DNA of 20,264 bases from a virus, in the IMG/VR virus record IMGVR_UViG_3300048597_000140, positions 1-20,264 of that record; one strand, 5' to 3'. This document shows positions 6,277 through 11,720 of this stretch, one piece after another; the stretch's first letter is position 1; each line of letters begins with the position of its first letter. Below the pieces are notes generated by a model. It was not told the DNA's origin, did no database searches, and saw only the letters and a list, made by a program, of their open reading frames with translations. Made by a program: the position numbers and the translations under genes.

Positions 6277-6939
6277 ATGCTCCGCCGCCACCCCACCGAC
6301 TGGCTCCCGCGCCTTCCTGGCCTCTACCGAGACGCAGAGCACCGCTACCACCTGAACGGCCAGACCTTTCCGGTGTCGGTCACCGGCGTGCTCGCCGCCG
6401 GCAAATCCACCTACGCCATGAAGGCCATCGAGGCCACCCGTGAGCAGTGGGAGCCCCGCGGCAACACCGTGCACCGCGCCCTGGAGCTGGCCTGCACCGA
6501 CCCGGCCTTCCACCCCGACCACTGGGGCCCCTGCTGGCGATGGATCAACTGGGTGTGGCCGCTGCTCACCCACCCGCTGTGGGATGGCGTGGAGATCATC
6601 GCCAGCGAGATGGGGCTCTACGCCACCGACGGCAGCGTGGCGGGCACGTTCGACGGCGCCTACCAGCTGCCGGGCGGCGAGCGGATCCTGTTCGACCTGA
6701 AGACCCAGGCGCGCGCGGATGACGGCGCCTACGACACCAGAGCGCAGCTCGGCGGGTACCTGTGGATGGCGGCGCAGCACGGCATCACCTTCGACGGGGC
6801 CGCAACGCTCTGGGCGCGGCCCGGGAAGACCACTCCGCAGTGCTTTGGGGTTGATGAGTGCCTGGAGGCGTGGGCGGCTGCCTGGGAGGCGTACAGGGCC
6901 CTCTCGCGGGGTGGGCGCCGGCCCCTGCTCATTGGCTGA
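6277..6939 (+). CDS. RecB/Cas4-like PD-(D/E)XK exonuclease
   Basis: The 220-residue protein shows the ordered active-site residues of RecB-family nucleases: H66 in RGNTVHRALELA, E111 in ASEMGLY, D126 in AGTFDGAY, D140-L-K142 and Q157-L-G-G-Y161. All are intact, so it should be an active metal-dependent DNA nuclease, probably the phage 5'-3' exonuclease for recombination. The N-terminal SVTGVL segment is also typical of the family. There is no cysteine tetrad for an iron-sulfur cluster as in canonical Cas4. No single-strand annealing protein is recognisable beside it. No Shine-Dalgarno is visible; the ATG follows the iteron array by about 20 bases. Confidence 0.85.
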   Translation: MLRRHPTDWLPRLPGLYRDAEHRYHLNGQTFPVSVTGVLAAGKSTYAMKAIEATREQWEPRGNTVHRALELACTDPAFHPDHWGPCWRWINWVWPLLTHPLWDGVEIIASEMGLYATDGSVAGTFDGAYQLPGGERILFDLKTQARADDGAYDTRAQLGGYLWMAAQHGITFDGAATLWARPGKTTPQCFGVDECLEAWAAAWEAYRALSRGGRRPLLIG

Positions 6940-7206
6940 TGCTGGTAGCCCATACGGCTACGTAGTGCTATCGTTCCGTCGTGGCACGGCGAAGAGACCC
7001 GCCGGCCTGCCCTCCCCTCTGATGCCATGCACTGTCCGGACCACACGGTGTTTTCCACGCGTGTAGTAGCGCGTGGAATGGCCTCTCAGAAGAAGCGGGA
7101 CCCGTCGAGGTCTGCCGGTGGCTCCAGGGTTCGCAAGGCTCCTCTCATGGCCGGCAGCAAGGGCAGCAGCCACACCAACCACGTCCCATCACCCCCTGAT
7201 CAGCCC
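6940..7206. promoter_or_regulatory. Intergenic control region with two dyads
   Basis: No convincing gene lies here, although a frame open from 7027 runs through it. Two inverted repeats are present: GTAGCC/GGCTAC (6945-6950 and 6956-6961), and a perfect nine-base one, TTCCACGCG/CGCGTGGAA (7053-7061 and 7070-7078) with an eight-base spacer. The second is a plausible dimeric operator. The region precedes the long coupled accessory operon and should contain its promoter, but no consensus -35/-10 stands out. The HIP1 octamer GCGATCGC sits just beyond, at 7209. Confidence 0.4.
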
Positions 7207-7296
7207 ATGCGATCGCTTCTCACCCACCCCGACACCCCGGCGTGGTTCCTCTTCACTTTCATCTTCGCCGCGGTGGTCTCCCATGTCGGTCGCTGA
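7207..7296 (+). CDS. 29-residue membrane micropeptide (tentative)
   Basis: A short frame encodes MRSLLTHPDTPAWFLFTFIF followed by AAVVSHVGR. The segment from about residue 12 to 26 is strongly hydrophobic and aromatic, consistent with one membrane span, with a basic end. It overlaps the next gene's start by 14 bases, matching the overlapping style of all later genes in this operon. A longer version opening at 7027 (89 residues) is possible, but its added part is low-complexity Ser/Arg/Lys. Function unknown. Hydrophobicity and packing are the only support. Confidence 0.35.
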   Translation: MRSLLTHPDTPAWFLFTFIFAAVVSHVGR

Positions 7297-7630
7297 AGCT
7301 CCCTCGCGCATCGACGCCACCATCGAGTCGCTCATCGACGTTCAGCGGGACATCGCCAACCTCGAAGACCTCAAGGCCAAGCTCCTCGCCGAGATCACCG
7401 ATGCCCACGACCTAGGCCTGATTGCCGACAAGATCACCACCCACGACGGCTGGACGATCTCCCACTCCCCCGGCCGCAAGCTCTACGACTACCCAGACGA
7501 CGTGACAGCCCTGGAGACCAGCCTCAAGGCCGCCAAGGAGGCAGCCGTCGCCACCAGGCGCGCCACCCTCAAGCCCTCCACCCCCTACTGGTCGGTGCGC
7601 GCCCCCAAGCCGCCGAAGGAGGCCGTATGA
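7283..7630 (+). CDS. Coiled-coil phage protein, unknown function
   Basis: The 115-residue protein starts with a coiled-coil-like helix (ATIESLIDVQRDIANLEDLKAKLLAEITDA, residues about 12-41). A small domain follows (KITTHDGWTISHSPGRKLYDYP), then a helix (VTALETSLKAAKEAAVATRRA) and a tail ending YWSVRAPK. I recall similar proteins near recombination nucleases in phages and cyanobacteria and see a Gp157-like flavour, but would not assign it. Start at 7283 gives the coil directly; the longer frame upstream is low-complexity. Its stop is coupled to the next gene by ATGA. Confidence 0.65.
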   Translation: MSVAEAPSRIDATIESLIDVQRDIANLEDLKAKLLAEITDAHDLGLIADKITTHDGWTISHSPGRKLYDYPDDVTALETSLKAAKEAAVATRRATLKPSTPYWSVRAPKPPKEAV

Positions 7631-8067
7631 GCTCGCAAGATTTCAGCGATCTCACTCCGCCACGCAATCTGGTGGAGGAATGGCTTGAGCAAAGCAGATC
7701 CGACGATTGCGTTGGCGCCTATGACGACGTGAGGTTCGCCACCATCGCCTATCGAGCTGGCGCAGAGCAGGCCGCCAAACAACTGGAGGATCAGTGGCCT
7801 AAGCCCATCACCGACAGAGTGCCCACCAAGGAAGACGCAGACGAAGCGGGGTACGTGCAGTTCCACACTCCAAACGGCAGATGGGATTATGGCAACTGGG
7901 AAAGTGCCGCACGAGGTGGCTATCCCTGGCGCCACACACCCCTGTGGCGGCCGCCCGCTCCGCCGACGTTGAAGGAGCAGGCCATTGCCGCACTGGACAT
8001 TCACGTGATCACGGGCAAGCCGCTAGACACGCATCTGATCCGCCGCGCCCTGGAGGCCGACTCGTGA
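7627..8067 (+). CDS. 'PIT.R.PT..DAD' family protein (DUF551-like), copy 1
   Basis: The 146-residue protein has an acidic N-terminal region (PRNLVEEWLEQSRSDD), an AYRAGAEQAAKQLED helix and a core motif W-P-K-P-I-T-D-R-V-P-T-K-E-D-A-D-E-A-G-Y-V-Q at about residues 57-78. A Trp-rich segment ends G-Y-P-W-R-H-T-P-L-W. The core is shared with the gene at 10132 (W-P-x-P-I-T-x-R-x-P-T, D-A-D, G-Y-V-Q, P-W-x-H-T), so the two are paralogues. The fold resembles DUF551-type small phage domains; no biochemical role is known to me. A helical C-terminus (LKEQAIAALDIHV...) is absent from the second copy. Coupled to the next gene by GTGA. Confidence 0.65.
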   Translation: MSSQDFSDLTPPRNLVEEWLEQSRSDDCVGAYDDVRFATIAYRAGAEQAAKQLEDQWPKPITDRVPTKEDADEAGYVQFHTPNGRWDYGNWESAARGGYPWRHTPLWRPPAPPTLKEQAIAALDIHVITGKPLDTHLIRRALEADS

Positions 8068-8279
8068 AGCCCTCCATCCATCGCGCGCAGGCTGAACTCC
8101 TCCGTCGCTACGAACACCAGCCCGCCGCCGAATCAGCCCCCGTCTCTGCCGCCCAAGCCGAACGCGATCGGATCCTCTCCCTCCTCCACATCCGTCGCAC
8201 CACCCTTCAATCCCTCGGCCAAGGCTGGACCGCTCGCCTTCGTGAGGTGCAGACCATCATCGACATCATCCAGCCATGA
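8064..8279 (+). CDS. Small helical protein, unknown function
   Basis: The 71-residue product starts with GTG overlapping the upstream stop (GTGA). It is helical and basic: HRAQAELLRRYEHQP, then AAQAERDRILSLLHIRR and WTARLREVQTIIDII. No cysteine or membrane segment is present and no family is recognised. The heptad-like leucines in the second half could support a short coiled coil. Its end overlaps the next start by ATGA. A longer frame from 7881 exists but overlaps the preceding gene almost wholly, so I use 8064. Confidence 0.55.
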   Translation: MKPSIHRAQAELLRRYEHQPAAESAPVSAAQAERDRILSLLHIRRTTLQSLGQGWTARLREVQTIIDIIQP

Positions 8280-8512
8280 CGAAGTTCGTACCCAACTACA
8301 ACTTCGCTCCCACCGACTTCGACCGGCCCCTTGAATCAGGCGAGGGCATCACCCGCACCAGCGCACCACACGCCCGCCACTTCCGCTTCATCATCACCTT
8401 CACCCACGCGCGCCCCATGCGCACCACCATCCTGTCCACCTCACGATCGGAAGCCGAGAAGTTCGCCCGGGCCCGCCACCCAACCCTCATCAGCCTGCAC
8501 CCCGCCGACTGA
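8276..8512 (+). CDS. Small basic beta-rich protein, unknown
   Basis: The 78-residue product has a polar N-terminus, then HFRFIITFTHARPMRTTILS, which reads as two strands, and a helix (SEAEKFARARHP). Such strand-strand-helix miniproteins with Arg/His on the strands often bind nucleic acid, but no family is recognised. Both its start (ATGA) and stop (TGATG) overlap neighbours, which supports it being translated. It immediately precedes the nuclease-fold gene. Confidence 0.55.
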   Translation: MTKFVPNYNFAPTDFDRPLESGEGITRTSAPHARHFRFIITFTHARPMRTTILSTSRSEAEKFARARHPTLISLHPAD

Positions 8513-8847
8513 TGAGCAACCCGCAAAAGCGCAAGGGTGACGCCGCCGAGCTTGAGGCCGCCCGCCTCATTCACGATCTCACCGGCTTCCCGGCACGTCG
8601 CAAGCTCGGCGCCGGTCGCACCGATGACACCGGCGACATCGACGGCATCCCCTCCACCGTCATTCAGGTTGCCAACTGGCGGGACGTGACCGCCGCTCTG
8701 CGGGCTAAACCCCTCGGTGCTGAGGCCCAGCGACTCAACGACCAGGCCACCTTCGCCGCCACCTTCCTCCGCCTCCGCGGCGGCCTCTGGCGCGTCGCCC
8801 TCACCCCCGAGCAATGGGCCGTTTACGCCCGCGAATCCCTTCCATGA
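8512..8847 (+). CDS. PD-(D/E)XK resolvase-like protein, active site altered
   Basis: The 111-residue protein looks like a small Holliday-junction-resolvase/endonuclease fold: KRKGDAAELEAARLI (E13 or E15 on the first helix), RRKLGAGRTDDTGDIDGIP (D42) and a strand V-I-Q52-V-A54-N-W-R-D. In active relatives the strand normally reads V-(E/D)-x-K. Here Gln and Ala occupy the acidic and lysine positions, so catalysis by the standard mechanism is doubtful. The rest, including Q68-type helix LGAEAQRLNDQATFAATF and the final strand-helix, fits the family. It may be a DNA-binding relic, use moved residues, or be misassigned. Coupled by ATGA to the lipoprotein-like gene. Confidence 0.6.
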   Translation: MSNPQKRKGDAAELEAARLIHDLTGFPARRKLGAGRTDDTGDIDGIPSTVIQVANWRDVTAALRAKPLGAEAQRLNDQATFAATFLRLRGGLWRVALTPEQWAVYARESLP

Positions 8848-9335
8848 AACGCTGCCTCGTCCTTCTCAGTCTCAGCAGCCTGATGGCCTGCCAGACGCTC
8901 CCCGCCCACGCCGACGCGCCACCCCCAGGCGCACAGCCCGGCCGAGTCTTCCCCGGTGAGCAGTACTCCCCCCCAGCCAGCATCACCCGCACCGATCCCC
9001 TGGGCTACCTCCCGGCGCCCGTCCGGCGCATCCCCGGGGGAGTCTCGGCGAGCCGCATCTTCGACGCCCCCATCACCGGCGGCGGCCGCTTCAGCTCACC
9101 GCCCTGGGCCCCGGGCCGCGGCGCGCTGGTGAGCTTCGTGGTGCCTGGCCTCGATCTGCCGCCCGGTGACGGCGGCGACGGCGGCGACGGTGAGCCGCCC
9201 TACATCCCTCCGCCCCACCCCGAGCCACCCTCGCCTCACGATCACCAGCCCGCCGTCCCTGGGCCGCTGCCTCTGGCCGGCGTGGCTGCGGCATGGGGGT
9301 GGGCAAGACGGCTGCGGAGGAGGGTTCAGCGATGA
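8844..9335 (+). CDS. Pro-rich envelope protein: lipobox-like start, VPGPLPL tail
   Basis: The 163-residue protein begins with a signal peptide (MKRCLVLLSLSSLMAC); L-M-A-C16 is a near-lipobox and AHADA offers an alternative signal peptidase I site. The mature part is Pro/Gly-rich with a GDGGDGGDGEPP stretch near residues 109-119. It ends with VPGPLPL (138-144), a short hydrophobic segment and RRLRRRVQR. That ending resembles PEP-CTERM-type sorting tails, in the VPGPLP form I know from cyanobacteria. The same architecture (N-terminal lipid anchor, Pro-rich middle, C-terminal membrane span) also describes phage unimolecular spanins such as T1 gp11. The start at 8844 is fixed by the ATGA overlap. 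No holin or endolysin is seen nearby. Confidence 0.6.
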   Translation: MKRCLVLLSLSSLMACQTLPAHADAPPPGAQPGRVFPGEQYSPPASITRTDPLGYLPAPVRRIPGGVSASRIFDAPITGGGRFSSPPWAPGRGALVSFVVPGLDLPPGDGGDGGDGEPPYIPPPHPEPPSPHDHQPAVPGPLPLAGVAAAWGWARRLRRRVQR

Positions 9336-9556
9336 ACGTGCGGATCAACTTTGGAGCGCTCAGCCCGCCGATCGGTGAGCAGCTTCAGGATCAGGGCCTA
9401 AAGCTCGACATGGACACTCTCCAGCGGCAGTACCTGCAGCGTGATGCGGATGAAGTGTCACGGCTCCGGGTTCGCGGGGTGCTCACAGAATCCGAATCCG
9501 ATAAAGCTCGGAAACGCATCATGCAAGTCATCAAGAAACAAGCGAGGCCGTTATGA
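9332..9556 (+). CDS. Small helical protein, unknown function
   Basis: The 74-residue product has an N-terminal strand-like piece (NVRINFGALSPP) and then long charged helices (IGEQLQDQGLKLDMDTLQRQ and ADEVSRLRVRGVLTESESDKARKRI) with a basic end. It could be an assembly or DNA-binding protein; no family is recognised. The ATG at 9332 overlaps the preceding stop (ATGA); the upstream in-frame ATG at 9293 is rejected because it would run through the sorting-tail coding region. Its stop is coupled to the next start by ATGA. Base composition is less GC-rich than the gene before it. Confidence 0.55.
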   Translation: MNVRINFGALSPPIGEQLQDQGLKLDMDTLQRQYLQRDADEVSRLRVRGVLTESESDKARKRIMQVIKKQARPL

Positions 9557-10032
9557 CCCACCACCCCGACTTCCGCGCCGAACTTCAGGCGCTCCTTAAT
9601 GCCGTCCACGATCTACGGATTGAGAGTGGCGAGCCGAAACACGGTGCATTCAGAGCAGCGCTCGACCGCGCCCGCACCGCGCTGGCCGCGCCGCAGCAGG
9701 GGGCGCCCACCGAAGAACAGATCCTCGCCTGTCGTTCGTGGAGTTCACACGGCCCGGCCCTTGATTCCGACCTTGTGGACTTCGGGCGCCAGCTCCTCAC
9801 CCGCTACGGCGCCCAGGCCGTGCCGGTGGCGGTGGCGAAGAGGTTGCCGGGGGAGGGGGATTGCATGGCCAACCCACGCAACGGCGAGGGGCTGTGGTGC
9901 TGGGCTTGGATTCAGCACGATCCGAGCCTGTTCACCGGCCGCTGGCGCATGGTGCGCCGCGAATGGTTGGCCGAAGAGGCCACCCACTGGCTTCCCCACT
10001 GGGCGCTGCCGCTGCCGGAGGCCCAGCCATGA
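9553..10032 (+). CDS. DUF551-like C-terminal domain protein
   Basis: The 159-residue protein has a helical N-terminal half (FRAELQALLNAVHDLRIE, FRAALDRARTALAAP). Its C-terminal domain starts V-A-V-A-K-R-L-P-G-E-G-D-C, continues with G-L-W-C-W-A-W and ends T-H-W-L-P-H-W-A-L-P-L-P. That Trp/Pro ending is typical of DUF551-like domains. It is a more distant relative of the two PIT.R.PT proteins in the same operon (x-R-x-P, acidic, Trp motif in the same order). Function of such proteins is not established. Coupled at both ends by ATGA. Confidence 0.65.
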   Translation: MTHHPDFRAELQALLNAVHDLRIESGEPKHGAFRAALDRARTALAAPQQGAPTEEQILACRSWSSHGPALDSDLVDFGRQLLTRYGAQAVPVAVAKRLPGEGDCMANPRNGEGLWCWAWIQHDPSLFTGRWRMVRREWLAEEATHWLPHWALPLPEAQP

Positions 10033-10142
10033 CCGGCCTCGCATCCGTCGCCGTTGCCGTGCTGATCGCTTTCAGCAGCGGCACTGGCGGCATCGTCATC
10101 GCCTCCGCATACACCCAACTGGTAACAACTCATGACCGCTGA
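10029..10142 (+). CDS. 37-residue single-span membrane peptide
   Basis: The frame encodes MTGLASVAVAVLIAFSSGTG followed by GIVIASAYTQLVTTHDR. Residues 4-26 form a small-residue-rich hydrophobic helix. It starts with an ATGA overlap and runs 11 bases into the next gene. Its length and position are compatible with a small membrane regulator, for example holin- or antiholin-like, but there is no motif to support that. The longer frame from 9861 is a shadow of the preceding gene. Confidence 0.45.
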   Translation: MTGLASVAVAVLIAFSSGTGGIVIASAYTQLVTTHDR

Positions 10143-10449
10143 TCTTTACCCACCTCGGGAGCTGCAGCGACTGTGGGGCTACGAGTCTCACCAGCACCCC
10201 AACCCAGAGCTTTACATGCGCAAGCGGATCGCCGCATGGTGCGCTGAGCAGGCAGGAAAATCGGCTGCTACTGCATGGCCCGAGCCAATCACCCATCGGC
10301 CGCCGACAGAAATGGATGCCGATCGCCTTGGTTACGTTCAATATCTTGACGAAAGAGGATTCTGGTCCATTCGCTATTGGTACAACGTGGCTCTGCATGG
10401 CCAGCCTTGGCTTCACACGCTGAGCTTCACCATGGACGGCAACGCGTGA
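10132..10449 (+). CDS. 'PIT.R.PT..DAD' family protein (DUF551-like), copy 2
   Basis: The 105-residue protein carries W-P-E-P-I-T-H-R-P-P-T-E-M-D-A-D-R-L-G-Y-V-Q around residues 46-67, then a Trp/Tyr-rich region and P-W-L-H-T. This matches the same blocks of the gene at 7627 in order and spacing, so they are diverged paralogues within one operon. It lacks the C-terminal helical extension of copy 1. Its third codon positions are markedly more AT-rich than in copy 1, suggesting separate histories rather than a recent tandem duplication. Role unknown. Coupled by GTGA to a 19-residue micro-ORF. Confidence 0.65.
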   Translation: MTADLYPPRELQRLWGYESHQHPNPELYMRKRIAAWCAEQAGKSAATAWPEPITHRPPTEMDADRLGYVQYLDERGFWSIRYWYNVALHGQPWLHTLSFTMDGNA

Positions 10450-10505
10450 GGCTTCCCGTATACTGGCTCGCCATCGCCGCTGCCATCCTCATGGTCTGCA
10501 TCTGA
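10446..10505 (+). CDS. 19-residue hydrophobic micro-ORF
   Basis: A GTG-started frame fills the gap between two genes exactly: GTGA overlap at its start and TGATG at its end. It encodes VRLPVYWLAIAAAILMVCI, a single hydrophobic helix after one arginine. Because both junctions follow the coupling pattern of the operon, it could be a real membrane micropeptide, or a translated leader that carries ribosomes between the flanking genes. No family can be assigned at this length. Confidence 0.45.
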   Translation: MRLPVYWLAIAAAILMVCI

Positions 10506-10693
10506 TGGACGCCGAATATCGGGAGTACCTCGTCACTGTTCGGCACGATGAACACCGAACCCAGGACTTCCCGATCATCTCCCATTGCGCTTGGGCCGCT
10601 GGTGCTCAACTCCTGCAGAAACGCCCCGGCTCGCGCATCGTCGCCATCCGCCGCCGCTACCGTGACATCAGCACACCTCAGGATCAGGGCTGA
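10505..10693 (+). CDS. Small protein, unknown function
   Basis: The 62-residue product looks like a compact strand-helix-strand protein: EYREYLVTVRHDEH, then HCAWAAGAQLLQKRPGSRI and VAIRRRYRDIS. It is basic and soluble, and the spacing recalls small DUF-type phage proteins with an Arg-rich final strand. No family is recognised. It starts in TGATG with the 19-residue frame and ends in TGATG with the virion protein. Confidence 0.55.
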   Translation: MDAEYREYLVTVRHDEHRTQDFPIISHCAWAAGAQLLQKRPGSRIVAIRRRYRDISTPQDQG

Positions 10694-11454
10694 TGGCTGA
10701 CATCACCTTCGAGGCCGACACCAGCCAGCTCACTGCCCTCCAAGGTGCCTTGCTGACCCTCAGCGGCAAGATGAACCGCGTCACGGCCGTCGCCATGACG
10801 CGATCCGCCAAGGCGGCCCAGGCCGAGCTTCGCCGGCGCACTCCCGACTACATCGATAGGCCCACACCCTGGACCCTCAACGGCACATTCGTCAGGCCAG
10901 CCACTGAGGCCAAGCTGGTAACCACCGTGGGTTTTAAGGACGACACCATTGGGATTAGCACACCAGCGGCCAAGTATCTCCAGTTACAGGTATCCGGGGG
11001 CAGGGCGAAGCACAAGCCTTTCGAGAAGCTTCTCCAGAGACGTGGCATCCTTCGGTCGGGGGAGTTCGCCATACCGTCGGGTGCTGCTCCATTCACTTTC
11101 AACAGCTACGGGAACATCCCCTCCAGCAAGTACGTTCAGATGCTCTCTCGGCTCAACGCGCTGCGTGAGGCGGGTTCAACAAGCAACCGCACCGGCTCGC
11201 CTCGATCCCGGGCTGCCAGGCGCAAGGAGGACTTCTTCGTGGCAGAGATCAACGGGCACCGCGCCATATGGGCCAGGGTGGGGCAAGACAAGCGGGACAT
11301 CCGCCCAGTGTTCCACTTCGTGAACGCCCCCCCGAAGTTCAGCTCGCGCTTCCCTGTGCCCAGCATTGTCACCAAGGCATTCCATAAAGCATTCCCTGGA
11401 GAGCTAATAAGAGCTGTTGATGAGCAGATCAGATATAATCGTAGACTCAGATAG
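10693..11454 (+). CDS. Putative virion protein (neck/minor tail, GpZ-like)
   Basis: The 253-residue protein starts with a helical Ala-rich part typical of minor tail Z/neck proteins (SGKMNRVTAVAMTRSAKAAQ). Then comes a conserved-looking block I know from phage structural genes beside terminase loci: D55-R-P-T-P-W, F-V-R-P-A-T, a strand with T-V-G-F-K-D-D, Y-L-x-L-x-V-S-G-G, and later F-F-V-A-E-I and F-H-F-V. I read it as a neck or minor tail component; no experiment-based assignment is implied. It closes the coupled operon. Codon use is more AT-rich than upstream, especially the last 60 bases with rare ATA and AGA codons, suggesting different ancestry. Confidence 0.5.
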   Translation: MADITFEADTSQLTALQGALLTLSGKMNRVTAVAMTRSAKAAQAELRRRTPDYIDRPTPWTLNGTFVRPATEAKLVTTVGFKDDTIGISTPAAKYLQLQVSGGRAKHKPFEKLLQRRGILRSGEFAIPSGAAPFTFNSYGNIPSSKYVQMLSRLNALREAGSTSNRTGSPRSRAARRKEDFFVAEINGHRAIWARVGQDKRDIRPVFHFVNAPPKFSSRFPVPSIVTKAFHKAFPGELIRAVDEQIRYNRRLR

Positions 11455-11690
11455 TATAAGAAACTTAAGCTAACCCTTGGCCATCGCGCAACATTTATGA
11501 CTAGCAATCTTTGGCCTTCAATTACACCTTTGGGTCCTCCCCTGTTATATTTAGTGGGGTTAATTCGACCCTCGCTTTTCCGCTAGCGCCAGAGTCGCAA
11601 CTTAGTTACCGCAATCGATTTCAGCCGCACCGTCCCCGCTCCCATGCCTCTCGGTAACCGGATGCTGCCATCTTCGGTAACCTAGACGCA
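11455..11690. other. Lower-GC intergenic region before terminase
   Basis: This gap is among the least GC-rich DNA in the window. It has a nested fold-back: GGGTC (11532-11536) with GACCC (11567-11571), and CCCC (11539-11542) with GGGG (11556-11559), around a TTATATTT tract. A CGCTAGCG palindrome lies at 11581-11588. A 29-codon frame (11497-11586) encodes a partly hydrophobic peptide with no other support. GGTAACC sites begin at 11604. Position and structure fit a packaging (cos or pac) region or a late promoter. Confidence 0.5.
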
Positions 11691-11720
11691 TTGGTTACCG
11701 CCCGGGTGCAGCTGGTTACC
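11604..11720. promoter_or_regulatory. Cluster of GGTAACC sites beside small terminase
   Basis: GGTAACC occurs at 11653-11659 and 11676-11682, and its complement GGTTACC at 11693-11699 and 11714-11720. A one-mismatch copy (AGTTACC) lies at 11604-11610. Four perfect sites fall within 68 bases; the only other GGT(A/T)ACC I found is at 10917. Four of five are preceded by C on the GGTAAC(C/T) strand. The last two sites are inside or at the start of the terminase gene. Candidate small-terminase binding (cosB/pac) sites or an operator. Confidence 0.5.

Noticed and set aside
6382-6414. GVLAAGKS in the RecB-like protein fits a Walker A pattern
   Set aside because: This segment is where RecB-family nucleases carry an S-V-T-x-x-L strand. 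No Walker B or ATPase domain follows in a 220-residue nuclease; coincidence.
7027-7206. N-terminal extension of the 29-residue membrane peptide
   Set aside because: The extra 60 residues are low-complexity and span the nine-base inverted repeat; no support for translation.
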